DNA of 64,000 nt from CAZWLY01 sp964634465 (GTDB lineage: Bacteria > Desulfobacterota > Desulfarculia > G963662305), in the NCBI GenBank assembly GCA_964634465.1, contig CAZWLY010000010.1, positions 82,801 through 146,800 on the forward strand, in the 5' to 3' direction. A program made the translations under genes and the position numbers. The notes below the pieces were generated by a model. That model was not told where the DNA came from, made no database searches, and was given only the letters and a program-made list of their open reading frames with translations. Positions 1 through 9,006 of the stretch are shown piece by piece (position 1 is the first letter of the stretch; every line of letters begins with the position of its first letter).

Positions 1-323
1 GGCGTGAGCAACAGGGCGTAGTCGGCTCCCAGCTCGGCCGCCCGGTTGACCCGGTTGATGGTCACCGCGCTCGATTCCGCGCCGACCCCGGCCAGGTAGA
101 GTCGATCGTCGGGGATCGCCTCCCGGCTTGCGGCCAGGACCTCATCCTGCTCCTTTTCGGTCAGGTAGACCCCTTCGCCGTTGGAGCCGAGGACCAGATA
201 GCCGGCCAGGCCGATCTTGTTCCAGCGCTCGAAGTTGAACCTGAGCGCCTCGAGATCCAACCTTTCGTCCTTGGTGAACGGGGTGACGACGGGCGGCAGC
301 ACGCCCCTTAACTCCTTGGCCAT
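1..323 (-). CDS. DapA/NanA-family aldolase, N-terminal part (partial)
   Basis: The gene runs off the left edge; only about 107 N-terminal residues are present. The reading frame begins at the ATG at 323 behind GGAGGCGAAA. It carries the N-terminal hallmarks of the dihydrodipicolinate synthase / N-acetylneuraminate lyase TIM barrel: LPPVVTPFTKDERLD near residue 10 and the substrate-carboxylate loop GSNGEGVYLTEKE near residue 45 (GTTGE in classical DapA). Members form a Schiff base with a lysine further along, which lies outside the window. Whether this is a true lysine-pathway DapA or a sugar-acid or hydroxyproline-type lyase cannot be decided from this fragment. Confidence 0.85.
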   Translation of the reverse strand, partial: MAKELRGVLPPVVTPFTKDERLDLEALRFNFERWNKIGLAGYLVLGSNGEGVYLTEKEQDEVLAASREAIPDDRLYLAGVGAESSAVTINRVNRAAELGADYALLLT

Positions 324-594
324 TTTCGCCTCCTTGAAAAGGGCTCTGGCGGCCCGAGGACAAGCGATACTCAGGGCAGCTTAGCACCGGCCCGGCAACG
401 CTTCAAGCGGCGGGTCCGGCGGCGACCGGGCCGGTGTTGGATTCCGATAACCGATCGGGAGCCAAGACCCGAACCTTCGGGGAGGGCCGAACCTGACGCC
501 GGGCGAGTCTCGATCCGTCTGGCCGCTGGTGCGGGGATGGTGTAAAATCGAATCCGGCCCTTTTGGCCAGGCGCAACGACCCGGAGGATATCCG

Positions 595-1116
595 ATGGAA
601 CACAGCGGCAAGCGGGTGATGCTCTTCGTCGAGGAGATGTATAACGAGTTCGAGTTCTGGTACCCCTACTACCGGCTCAAGGAGGCCGGGGTGGAGGTGG
701 TCGTGGTCGGCTCGGGCTCGGGTTCGGTCTACAAGTCCAAGATCGGCCTGCCGGCCCGGGCGGACATCGGGGCGGGCCAGGTTTCGGCCGACGACTTCGA
801 CGGGCTGATCATCCCCGGCGGCTATGCGCCCGACCACATGCGCCGGCACGGGGCGATGGTCCAACTGGTCAAGGACTTCGTCGCTCAAGAAAAACCGGTT
901 GCCGCCATCTGCCACGCCGGTTGGATGCTGGCCTCGGCCGAAGTCGTCCGCGGCAAACGGCTGACCTCGTTTTTCGCCATCAAGGACGACCTGATCCACG
1001 CCGGGGCCGAGTGGGTGGACGAGGAGGTCGTCATCGACGGCGGGCTGATCACCAGCCGGACCCCGGACGACCTGCCGGCCTTCATGAAGGCTTTCCTGAG
1101 CCGGCTGGCCGGCTAG
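595..1116 (+). CDS. DJ-1/PfpI family protein
   Basis: A 173-residue class-I glutamine amidotransferase-like protein of the DJ-1/PfpI family. The ATG at 595 follows GGAGGA at 583-588; upstream in-frame codons lack a ribosome site. The nucleophile elbow AICHAGW puts the cysteine near residue 106, and acidic residues at 13-20 (VEEMYNEFE) can supply the conserved glutamate. The C-terminal SRTPDDLPAFMKAF matches the SRxPxDLP motif of the PfpI group. Family members act as proteases, deglycases or chaperones; the substrate is not evident. A lipoprotein gene follows after 14 bases, so the two are probably co-transcribed. Confidence 0.88.
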   Translation: MEHSGKRVMLFVEEMYNEFEFWYPYYRLKEAGVEVVVVGSGSGSVYKSKIGLPARADIGAGQVSADDFDGLIIPGGYAPDHMRRHGAMVQLVKDFVAQEKPVAAICHAGWMLASAEVVRGKRLTSFFAIKDDLIHAGAEWVDEEVVIDGGLITSRTPDDLPAFMKAFLSRLAG

Positions 1117-1130
1117 GGAGGGCGGTTGAA

Positions 1131-1511
1131 ATGCGGACCGGACGGATCGTCATCGTCGTCTTGGCCGCGGCCCTTCTCGGGTTTGGCGGCTGCGCCGCCA
1201 AACCGACCTATCGGGCGCTTACCGTCCAGACGGCCATCCAGAACGACATGCTGCCCTGCCGCTTCCTGGGCACGGTGATGGGCACGGCGGCCCACTCGAG
1301 CCTGCCGGCCTTGGACGGCCGGACCAAGGCCGAGTACGACGCCCGGGACGTGGCCGCGGCCCTGGGGGCGACCCACATCGTCTGGACCGAATACCACGGC
1401 GGGGCGACGCCGACGATCAAGGGCCGGGCCTACCGCTGTCCCAACATCGACGGCCCGGCCGGCGAGGGCGTCCGGCGGGAAGGCGGCTCTCCCGCCGACC
1501 GGCTGAGATGA
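1131..1511 (+). CDS. small lipoprotein, DUF4156-like
   Basis: A 126-residue exported lipoprotein. The N-terminus has two basic residues, a hydrophobic run and a lipobox-like LGFGGC near residue 21. The remainder contains two further cysteines and the segment ALGATHIVW, which resembles the core of small DUF4156-type lipoproteins; this family match is by eye. The ATG at 1131 lies behind GGGAGGGCGG and follows the DJ-1 gene closely. The function is unknown. Confidence 0.7.
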   Translation: MRTGRIVIVVLAAALLGFGGCAAKPTYRALTVQTAIQNDMLPCRFLGTVMGTAAHSSLPALDGRTKAEYDARDVAAALGATHIVWTEYHGGATPTIKGRAYRCPNIDGPAGEGVRREGGSPADRLR

Positions 1512-1528
1512 ACGACCGCGGATGACCA

Positions 1529-1816
1529 ATGGCCGATTTCAAGGCGATCAAGCGCGACTTGCAAGACAAGTTCAAAGCCGTAAAAAAGAGTCTCAAGGAG
1601 GGCCGGTTGCCCGACCTGGAGACCGTCGAGACCTTCGTCGCTCTGGCTGGTGAGACGGCCGACGCTCTCCCCAAGGGCCGGGAGATGGCCGACAACTTCA
1701 AGGCCCAGGCGGCGGCGCTGCTCGAAGCGGTCGAGGCCGGCCGGATCGAGGCGGCCGAAAAGGCTTACGGCTTTTTGAAGGGGATGAGGGCGGCCTGCCA
1801 CAAGAAGTACAAGTAG
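1529..1816 (+). CDS. XXXCH-motif protein, cytochrome c'-like remnant fold
   Basis: A 95-residue, highly charged, all-helical protein with no signal peptide. It ends in MRAACHKKYK: the haem-binding CXXCH of cytochrome c' is reduced to XXXCH, with Arg87 where the first cysteine would be and Cys90-His91 retained. This is the hallmark of the XXXCH domain proteins known from Desulfovibrio-type bacteria (GAK system). The helical spacing before the motif also resembles cytochrome c'. None of the other GAK genes is recognisable next to it here. It follows the lipoprotein gene by 17 bases. The absence of an export signal argues against ordinary haem attachment. Confidence 0.7.
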   Translation: MADFKAIKRDLQDKFKAVKKSLKEGRLPDLETVETFVALAGETADALPKGREMADNFKAQAAALLEAVEAGRIEAAEKAYGFLKGMRAACHKKYK

Positions 1817-1885
1817 CCGGCCTCGACCATGGGTTCGGGTGTTGAGCCGGGCCGGACGGGGCCGCTTCGGCTGCGAGCCCCGAGC

Positions 1886-3040
1886 TCAGAACCGCTGGGC
1901 CAGGTTGAAGAATCGTCTCGCCGCCGCCGCCCAGGTCAAGTTTTCCATGGACGCCGCCGCCGCCCGCCCTATTTCGGCGATTTCATCCCGGTGCTGAAAG
2001 GCCCACTCCAGCTTGGCCACGATCTCGTCCAGGTCGGGGTCGTCCCAGACCACCGTTTTGCCGTCTTGCCTGGGAACTTCGAGGCGACCCATGGTCTCGA
2101 TCATGATCGCGTTGTGGGGCCCGGCCACGTCCAGATGGCCGGTCGCCGCCGAGACCACGGCCGGTTTGCCGCAGGCCAGGTACTCCATCAACACCAGGTT
2201 GGTGCCGCCCTCGCAGCGATTGGGGAATAGACCCAGGTCGGTGTTCTTGTAGATCTGGGCCATGAGCGGGTTGGGCTTGGGTTCGAGCAGGACGACCCGG
2301 TTCCGGTCCAGTCCGGCCGAGGCGACGGCCCGCTCCATGGCGGCGGCGAAGTTGTCGCCGGCCTCGAAGGCCAGGTGGGGCGAGGCGGCCATGGTGGCCA
2401 GGGACTGGGGCCAGGGATTGAACCACGAGGCGACCAGCAAGACCTCGGGGTGGCGCTCGGCCAGCACCGCCACCGCCTTCAATACCAGGTCCTGGCCCTT
2501 GCGCAACTCGAACTTGCCGCCGGAGAAGATGACGAAGCGGTCCTGGAACAGTTTCTTGTCGTTGGCCTGGGGGTTGAAGACGGCCCGATCCACCCCCTGG
2601 ACGATGGTCCTGGTCGCTCTCACGCCGCAGCGGTTCAAGACCTCCTCGCACCAGCGCGAGCCGGTGACGACGACATCGAAGTTCTCCTCGAGCCTGGCCG
2701 TCGCCTGGGGCGGCGGGTCGGGGTCCTCGAAGAAGGTATAGCCGATGTTGGCCCGACCCCTGATCCGGGGCTCCAGCGGGCCGTAGTCGGCGTTGGAGAC
2801 CGCCTGGATGACCGGCCCGTCCAGATCCGCCCGGTTGGAGGCCAACTGCTCGGCCAGGCCGCTCCGATCCCGGACCATGGCCTTGAGCGCCAGGTACTTC
2901 AACTCGTCGCCGGCGTCGGCCGGACTGAAGCGGTCGGCCAGGAGGGTGGTCGGGCCGATCCTGGCCAACTCCAGGCTCAAGTACTTGCCGCACACTCCCC
3001 AGCCGTAATGCGAGGCCACGGGCAGCACCAGATAGAGCAT
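1886..3040 (-). CDS. GT4-type glycosyltransferase
   Basis: A 384-residue retaining glycosyltransferase of the GT-B fold, glycosyltransferase family 4 type. The C-terminal nucleotide-sugar domain contains FSGGKFELRKGQDL near residue 170 and the E-x7-E motif EGGTNLVLMEYLACGKP near residue 290. The ATG at 3040 follows GGAGGCGTCTTA. There is no signal peptide, so it acts in the cytoplasm, presumably on a polysaccharide, glycolipid or glycoprotein acceptor. It stands alone, divergent from an ABC transporter, so the acceptor cannot be inferred from context. Confidence 0.88.
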   Translation of the reverse strand: MLYLVLPVASHYGWGVCGKYLSLELARIGPTTLLADRFSPADAGDELKYLALKAMVRDRSGLAEQLASNRADLDGPVIQAVSNADYGPLEPRIRGRANIGYTFFEDPDPPPQATARLEENFDVVVTGSRWCEEVLNRCGVRATRTIVQGVDRAVFNPQANDKKLFQDRFVIFSGGKFELRKGQDLVLKAVAVLAERHPEVLLVASWFNPWPQSLATMAASPHLAFEAGDNFAAAMERAVASAGLDRNRVVLLEPKPNPLMAQIYKNTDLGLFPNRCEGGTNLVLMEYLACGKPAVVSAATGHLDVAGPHNAIMIETMGRLEVPRQDGKTVVWDDPDLDEIVAKLEWAFQHRDEIAEIGRAAAASMENLTWAAAARRFFNLAQRF

Positions 3041-3354
3041 TAAGACGCCTCCCCCGCTCGATCGTTTGGCGACCAGACGGCCGGCTTTAGGCCCGGCCGG
3101 AATCCGACTCCCATTGTAGCCCCAAAGGGTCGGGCTTGACCAGCCGGGCTCGATCTGACCGATCGGTCACAGATGAACCGTTAAAACTTATTGATATAAC
3201 GGCTATAGTTAGCTCAAATATTTGACCACCTGGTCATTTTATGTTTGGATGATCGGCCCGGAGTTGATATATTCGAGCCGCTGACGCGGGGTGAATGGGA
3301 CCCCGCCCAAGGAGGACGCCGCTTCGGCTCACCGCCGGCGGCGAGGGAGGGATC
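3041..3354. promoter_or_regulatory. divergent control region with two 14-bp palindromes
   Basis: This 314-bp region between the glycosyltransferase and the ABC transporter holds no gene. It contains a perfect 14-bp palindrome TGACCGATCGGTCA at 3156-3169 and a second near-palindrome TGACCACCTGGTCA at 3223-3236 (6-bp arms, 2-bp centre). Between them is an unusually AT-rich stretch (3180-3222) that includes TTGATA at 3191-3196 and TATAGTTAGCTCAA at 3204-3217. I read this as a promoter zone flanked by operator half-site pairs for a dimeric repressor, but no -35/-10 pair with ideal spacing can be fixed. Confidence 0.5.
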
Positions 3355-4380
3355 GTGAACAGGATCGGTCGAATTTGTTTGATCGCCGCTTTGGGGGTGT
3401 TGCTCCTCGCCGCCCCGGCGGCGGCCGGGGGCCCGGTCAAACTCAAGGCCGGGGTGTTGCGCTTGACCTCTTCGGTGCCGATGTTCATCGCCCAGGAGAA
3501 GGGTTTTTTCGCCGAAGAGGGGCTTGAGGTCGAGTTCGCCTTCTTCAAGAGCGCCCAGCCGGTGGCGGTGGCCATGGCCTCGGGCGACATTCAGATCGGG
3601 GCGACGGGTATCACCGCCGGGCTGTACAACGCCGTGGCCGGCGGCTTCAAGATGACCCTGGTCGCCGACAAGGGGCGGGTCTGGCCGGGCTACCAGTTGG
3701 TCGGACTGATGGTCAGCAACGACGCCTGGGCCAAGGGGCTCAAGACGCTCAAGGACTTGAAGGGCCGCCGGGTCGGGGTGACCCAGATCGGCTCGACCTT
3801 CCACTACATGCTGGGCAACCTGCTGGCCAAGGCCGGGCTGAGTCTGGCCGAGGTCAAGGTCGTTCCCTTGGGCGGGGTCAAGAACATGAAGGACGCCGTG
3901 GCCTCGGGCGCCATCGAGACGGCGTTCATGGTCCAGCCCTTCTGCTCGGTCATGGAGGCCAAGGGCCAAGGCCACCGGATGTTGTGGGTCAGCGAGTACA
4001 TGGACTACCAGATCGCGGCCATCTTCTTCGGCCAGGAACTCATGGCCGACAAAAAGACGGCCAAGGCCTTCCTGCGGGCCTACATCAAGGCTTGCCGCTA
4101 CTACTACGACAACTGCCTGACCAAAAAGCAGGGCCGTCTGGTAAAGGGACCGGGGGTTGATGAGGTGATGGGCTACATCAGTAAGTACACCGGCCGCCGG
4201 CCGGAGCTGATCGCCCGGGGATTGAACTACAACGACCGCAACGGCGAACTCTTGGCCGGCGACATCGAGCGCCAGATCGAGTGGTATCGCGCTCAGGGCT
4301 TCATCAAGGGCGACTTGGACCCGAAAAGGCTGGTCGACGCCAGCTTGTGGCGGGAGGCCCTGGAGGAGTTGGGCGACTAG
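3355..4380 (+). CDS. ABC transporter substrate-binding protein (SsuA/TauA/THI5-like)
   Basis: A 341-residue periplasmic solute-binding protein. The GTG at 3355 is chosen because GGGAGGG lies just upstream and because the protein then opens with a clean signal peptide (basic residues, hydrophobic core, AAPAAAG cleavage region). The mature part has SVPMFIAQEKGFFAEEGLEVE, the typical opening of NMT1/THI5, SsuA and TauA-like proteins that bind sulfonates, nitrate or pyrimidine precursors. It is followed by its ATPase and permease in the standard order. The ligand is not predictable from the sequence. Confidence 0.88.
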   Translation: MNRIGRICLIAALGVLLLAAPAAAGGPVKLKAGVLRLTSSVPMFIAQEKGFFAEEGLEVEFAFFKSAQPVAVAMASGDIQIGATGITAGLYNAVAGGFKMTLVADKGRVWPGYQLVGLMVSNDAWAKGLKTLKDLKGRRVGVTQIGSTFHYMLGNLLAKAGLSLAEVKVVPLGGVKNMKDAVASGAIETAFMVQPFCSVMEAKGQGHRMLWVSEYMDYQIAAIFFGQELMADKKTAKAFLRAYIKACRYYYDNCLTKKQGRLVKGPGVDEVMGYISKYTGRRPELIARGLNYNDRNGELLAGDIERQIEWYRAQGFIKGDLDPKRLVDASLWREALEELGD

Positions 4381-4408
4381 GGCCCGAGTCCAAGAAGGGC
4401 GGCTGGCC

Positions 4409-5185
4409 GTGCGCCTGGTCATCGACGGGGTGTCCAAGACCTTCACCGACCGCTCCGGCGGAACGGTGGCGGCGTTGAGCCCCATCGATCTGGTCGTGGA
4501 GGAGGGTGAATTCCTGGCGGTGGTCGGCCCGTCGGGTTGCGGCAAGACGACCCTGCTCAACATCGTGGCCGGACTCTTGCCCGCCTCCAGCGGTCGGGTC
4601 TACTTCGAGGGAGTCGACGGCCGGCAGGGCCCCTTGACGGCGGTCGTCTTCCAGGAACTGGCCCTCTTCCCGTGGCGGACTGTGGAGCGCAACATCACCT
4701 ACGGTCCGGAGGAGCGGGGGCTTTCGGCCGCCGAGTGCGCCGAGATCGCCCGGGAGTACATCGAGCTGGTCGGGCTGACCGGCTTCGAGAACAGCTATCC
4801 CCACCAACTCTCCGGCGGCATGAAACAGCGGGTGGCTATCGCCCGGGCCCTGGCCAACGACCCCCAACTGCTGTTGATGGACGAGCCTTTCTCCGCCCTG
4901 GACGCCCAGACCAGGACGATGATGCAGCTCGAACTCTCCCGTATCTTCGAGGCGACCGGGAAATCCGTCCTCTACATCACCCACTACATCCCCGAGGCCG
5001 TCTTTTTGGGCGATCGGGTGGTGGTCCTGGGCAAGAGGCCGGGCAAGATCGTCGAGACGTTAAAGATCGACCTGCCTCGCCCTCGGCGGGAGGCGGTCAA
5101 GGTAGAGGCGAACTACGTCGCCTACTTAGACGAGCTGTGGGGCCTGATTCGCGACCAGCGCACCCCGGTGGAGGAGGGACCGTGA
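4409..5185 (+). CDS. ABC transporter ATP-binding protein (SsuB/TauB-like)
   Basis: A 258-residue ATPase of the nitrate/sulfonate/taurine importer family. It has Walker A GPSGCGKT at residues 40-47, a Q-loop at FQELALFPW, the signature LSGGM at 134-138, Walker B LLLMDE at 154-159, and the H-loop YITHYIPEAVFLGDR. The GTG start at 4409 lies 28 bases after the binding-protein gene. The stop overlaps the GTG of the permease gene by four bases (GTGA), indicating translational coupling. Confidence 0.92.
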   Translation: MRLVIDGVSKTFTDRSGGTVAALSPIDLVVEEGEFLAVVGPSGCGKTTLLNIVAGLLPASSGRVYFEGVDGRQGPLTAVVFQELALFPWRTVERNITYGPEERGLSAAECAEIAREYIELVGLTGFENSYPHQLSGGMKQRVAIARALANDPQLLLMDEPFSALDAQTRTMMQLELSRIFEATGKSVLYITHYIPEAVFLGDRVVVLGKRPGKIVETLKIDLPRPRREAVKVEANYVAYLDELWGLIRDQRTPVEEGP

Positions 5186-5988
5186 ACGGCCCGGCCGAAC
5201 CGGGGATCAGGCCGGTCGTCGATCGGACCGCCTTTCTGACCAGGCCGGAGCGGCCTTGGCTGGGTGCGGCGAGCGTCCTGGCCTTGCTTGTCGTCTGGGA
5301 GGCCGTGGCCCGACTGGGGCTCGTCTCCCCGCTCTTCCTGCCGCCGCCTACGGCGGTGCTGGCCGACGGCTGGGCGATGGTCGAAAGCGGCGAGATATTC
5401 CTCCACCTCGCCGCCAGCCTGCGGCGGATCGCGGCCGGCTTCACCCTCGGCGCGGCGGTCGGGGTGCTGGTCGGGCTCTTGGCCGGCGTGTCGGCCACGG
5501 CCGAGTCCTCGCTCTCCCCGCTCATCGCCGCCGCCTACCCCATCCCCAAGATCGCCATTCTGCCGCTCTTAATCCTGTGGCTGGGCATCGGCGAGTCGCC
5601 CAAGGTGGCCGTCATCGCCCTGGGCGTCTTCTTCCCGATGGCGATCAACGTCCGGGCCGGGGTGAAGGACGTCGATCCCCAGCTCATCAAGGCGGCTATC
5701 TCACTGGGTTCGACCCGGCGGCGGATCGTGAGGCGGGTGATCCTGCCGGCCGTCCTGCCCATGGTCTTCGCCGGGCTCAAGCTGGGGGTGGGCATCGCCC
5801 TTTTGCTGGTGGTCACCGCCGAGATGGTCGCCGCCGACTCGGGGTTGGGCTTTTTGATCCTCTCCGCCGCCGACCTGATGCAGACCGGCCGGCTGATGTT
5901 CGGCCTCGTCGTCCTGTCGATCCTGGGCATCCTCTCCAACAGGCTGATCGATTGGCTGGAGCGACGGTTGATTCCGTGGCGGGAATGA
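5182..5988 (+). CDS. ABC transporter permease (SsuC/TauC-like)
   Basis: A 268-residue inner-membrane permease of the BPD type with about six membrane segments. The ATPase-contact EAA-like loop reads AAISLGSTRRRIVRRVILPAVLP near residue 175. The gene starts at a GTG at 5182 that overlaps the ATPase stop, so all three components are one operon. Together with the binding protein this is a complete importer. Confidence 0.9.
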   Translation: MNGPAEPGIRPVVDRTAFLTRPERPWLGAASVLALLVVWEAVARLGLVSPLFLPPPTAVLADGWAMVESGEIFLHLAASLRRIAAGFTLGAAVGVLVGLLAGVSATAESSLSPLIAAAYPIPKIAILPLLILWLGIGESPKVAVIALGVFFPMAINVRAGVKDVDPQLIKAAISLGSTRRRIVRRVILPAVLPMVFAGLKLGVGIALLLVVTAEMVAADSGLGFLILSAADLMQTGRLMFGLVVLSILGILSNRLIDWLERRLIPWRE

Positions 5989-5992
5989 GCCG

Positions 5993-6826
5993 CTACTCGG
6001 CGATGGCGATGTCTTCCAGCTTCAGCCGGAGGTAGACGCGCTCGCCCTCGGGCAAGAGCCAGGACGCCTCCGCGGCGAGCGGTATCTCCTCGCCGCTGAC
6101 CTCGCTGTGCTCCGAGTATCTTACCCGCCACGGGGTTCGTACCGGCCGGCCGTCCACGTTCCGGAAGCGATCATCGGTCACGAAACTGATCACCCGACCC
6201 AGCTCGTCGAAGGTGAACTTGCCGGAGACTCGCCGTCCGGCCGCACTCAGGGTGACCAGGGCCGAGTTCTGGCCGGCCGCCGTCCAGGTCAGCCCCGGTC
6301 GGGGGCGGAGGGCCTGGGGAAACCAGACCGCGTCGGCGAGGTAGCGCAACAGGGAGGAGACGACCGTCTCCGGGCCCGCGGCCCCGGCCAGCTCGAACAG
6401 GCCGACGAACTTGCCCCTACGGCCGGCCCGGCCGTCGATCAGGTAGTCCAAGGCCTTGATCGTCACCCCCGGGGCGAGGGAGATGTCGGCCCGCCAGACG
6501 AAGCCGGGCGGATTGGTGGTATAGTTGGCCGCGGCGCTCAAGTCGAAGAAGGCGTCGGTCCGGGGCAGGCGGAGGCGGCCGGTCTGGTGGATCAGGACTC
6601 GGGCCGGGCGAGGCAGGCCGACCGGCGCGGCCCGGTTGAGATACCTGGCTGCCGGCGCCGGCAAGGTCGTCTCCGTAACGGGCGCGGCCGGGCCGGCCGC
6701 CCGGCGCAAGGCGACCCTGATTCCAGCCGCTTCCCGGTCGATGAGGCGCCCGCCGTACAGATCGGCCGCCGCCAGCAAGGCGTAGAGACCGATCAAGCCG
6801 CAAAGCGCCCACAACCCGATTCTCAT
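5993..6826 (-). CDS. DUF6544-type protein with N-terminal membrane anchor
   Basis: A 277-residue protein with one N-terminal transmembrane segment (residues 3-22). The body has the features I associate with DUF6544/DUF6920 proteins: PPGFVWRADISLAPGV, a region ending LLRYLADAVWFPQAL, and a C-terminal beta-rich part containing FDELGRVISFVTDDR. Function is unknown in the family. It converges on the ABC transporter operon with only four bases between the two stops. The family name is assigned by eye. Confidence 0.7.
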   Translation of the reverse strand: MRIGLWALCGLIGLYALLAAADLYGGRLIDREAAGIRVALRRAAGPAAPVTETTLPAPAARYLNRAAPVGLPRPARVLIHQTGRLRLPRTDAFFDLSAAANYTTNPPGFVWRADISLAPGVTIKALDYLIDGRAGRRGKFVGLFELAGAAGPETVVSSLLRYLADAVWFPQALRPRPGLTWTAAGQNSALVTLSAAGRRVSGKFTFDELGRVISFVTDDRFRNVDGRPVRTPWRVRYSEHSEVSGEEIPLAAEASWLLPEGERVYLRLKLEDIAIAE

Positions 6827-6901
6827 CCTCGTTCTCCGCTGTCATTGGCGGCGAGGAATGTTACCAGGCCGCTCGGCGGCCATCAACTCCTTTCGGTCGG
6901 G

Positions 6902-7153
6902 CTAATCGTACTTACTTTTGGACACCCAGACCTTGATCGGCCGGTAGTTCTCGACCTTGACCGGCACCGGGCCCTTGTTGGCGACGACCACCGGCAGCCA
7001 GCCGTTGACCACCTCGACCCGTTGGGGCGCGTCGGCCTGGGCCTGTTTGGGGCCGAGAAGGCCGTACAGGTTGGCCGCGATCAAAAGCAAGCTGAGCGCG
7101 ATGACGCCTAACAAAATGTTGGTCGTTCTGGCGCCTTCGACGAGTGACTTCAT
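6902..7153 (-). CDS. small single-pass membrane protein
   Basis: An 83-residue protein starting at the ATG at 7153, preceded by GGAGGCGAAG. It has one transmembrane segment at about residues 11-32 (hydrophobic run ending in NLYGLLGP) and a short hydrophilic tail. No family is recognised. A longer open frame reaching 7342 lacks a ribosome site and is rejected. The 225 bp upstream (7154-7378) contain nothing I can assign. Confidence 0.6.
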   Translation of the reverse strand: MKSLVEGARTTNILLGVIALSLLLIAANLYGLLGPKQAQADAPQRVEVVNGWLPVVVANKGPVPVKVENYRPIKVWVSKSKYD

Positions 7154-7378
7154 CTTCGCCTCCGATTTGAAAGTCAGACCCTTATCGGCTCCAATATGCA
7201 CCCAAACGAAATCTCGCGGGCGGTTGAGAGGGATTTCGGCCCGCCAGCCTTCCAGGCCGGCCGGGTCGGGTTGTTCGAGCCACCCGGCCGGCCGCTCGCT
7301 TCCGGCCCTGGCCCCCCTCCAACTGAAGGGTGCGGCCCACATTCTATACCGGACCCGGCCGCCTTGGAAGGCTGGCGG

Positions 7379-7746
<368 letters not shown>

Positions 7747-7750
<4 letters not shown>

Positions 7751-8355
7751 GACCGTCTCTCCCGGCCCGGGCCGGCCGGGGAGGCCGCCTCGACCTTGGC
7801 GAAGTCGAAGAAGCGCAGGCCGTCTAGAATATCGGCCTTGTCGATGATCACCCGGCCGTTTTCGATCCGCCTTTTCAGCGGGGCCGGGTTGCAGCCGCCC
7901 CGAACCTCGTTGACCTTGACCGAGGCGAAGCGACGGCCGCAGTTGCGGCAGACCATGTAGTCCCCGTCCTGGGCGTAGCCCTTGTTGGCCGGCCAGCACA
8001 CGTCGCAGGCGTCGAAGGCGGCCCGGATGACGCCGTCGGAGCTTTTGAGGACGAAGAAGCGGATGGTCTGGCCGTTTTTGGTGGTGTGCTGGTAGTAGCG
8101 GGCCTTGCCGCCCTCGAACAGCTCGACGGGCAAGGCGACGCTGGTCGCGGTCTCGCCGAGACTGGTCACCCGGCTGACGGCCTCCTTGGTGCCGCGGGTG
8201 ACGATGACCGCCGCCCCGGCCGCGATGAACAGACAGATCGCGGCGATGATCAGCGGAATGCGCCTCGTCTTCTTGTCTTTTCCCAGTACGGCGGCTTTCT
8301 TGGCCTCGGTGGCGCGGGCGCGTTCGGCGCTCTTTTTTGAACCCTTTTTGGACAT
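7747..8355 (-). CDS. DUF2318 membrane-anchored metal-binding protein
   Basis: A 202-residue protein. It has a very basic N-terminus (residues 1-32), one transmembrane segment at about 33-53, and an outward domain with cysteines C117, C120, C136, C139 and C155 in CDVCWP, CRNCGRRF and GGCNP. This is the pattern of DUF2318, predicted iron-sulfur or metal-binding proteins linked to iron or copper handling. The ATG at 8355 follows ACAGGAG. The gene is coupled (ATGA overlap) to the truncated ATPase downstream. The last 15 residues look unlike the family and may derive from the deletion junction. Confidence 0.82.
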
Positions 8356-8513
8356 ACTCACACTCCTGTCGCGATGATCCAGATGAATCTCTCGGTGAAG
8401 GGCGGCGCGCTCGGCGGCCGGCCCGGACAGGGGCACAGCCGCACGCCGGGTGAAACCGGGTCGCCGCCGGGAACCAAGTCTGGTTCAACCTTGGAACCGG
8501 TTTCGGGCTGGAA

Positions 8514-8930
8514 TCAGATCAGGAGAGAGAGGGTGTTGAGGTAGATCAGGGCCGCCGGTCCCGGTCCGGCCCGGAGGAGAGACGGGGCGGGCCCTCCAGC
8601 CGGAAAGGCGCCGACAGCCGATCGGGGGGCGGTGTCGACGATCGCCGGAGCGCCGCTTTTCGCGTTCGGCCCGGCGGCCGGCGCGGCCGCCGGATGGCGC
8701 CGGACGGCCGGCGCGGTCACCCGGGCGCACTCGGCGCTCGAAGCCGCAGCGCAGCAGCAGGGGGCGGTGAACCTCGGTCCGGCGGGGTGGTAACTCGAAC
8801 GGCCGGCCTGGGGGCAGCACGGTCCCCCGCAGGCCAAGGCCGCCGACAGGCCGGCGAACAACACGGCCAGGCTCGCCGCCAAGGCGAGCGTCCGCTTGAA
8901 AAACCGCTTCTGGCTCCCGCCGAGACTCAT
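8514..8930 (-). CDS. cysteine-rich exported protein
   Basis: A 138-residue protein with a signal peptide (basic start, AASLAVLFAGLSAALA). It is followed by a cysteine-rich stretch with ACGGPCCP and PCCCAAASSAEC, then an Ala/Pro-rich linker and a hydrophobic C-terminus. Clustered double and triple cysteines suggest metal binding in the periplasm, perhaps copper or zinc, but no family is recognised. The composition is biased enough that coding status is not certain. The ribosome site is weak. Confidence 0.5.
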   Translation of the reverse strand: MSLGGSQKRFFKRTLALAASLAVLFAGLSAALACGGPCCPQAGRSSYHPAGPRFTAPCCCAAASSAECARVTAPAVRRHPAAAPAAGPNAKSGAPAIVDTAPRSAVGAFPAGGPAPSLLRAGPGPAALIYLNTLSLLI

Positions 8931-9006
8931 CGTTCACACCAGGCTCTGTAAATACCATCCGGCCGGGTCGAGGTCAATCCGGTCCGTCGAACCGATCTTC
9001 GGCCGG

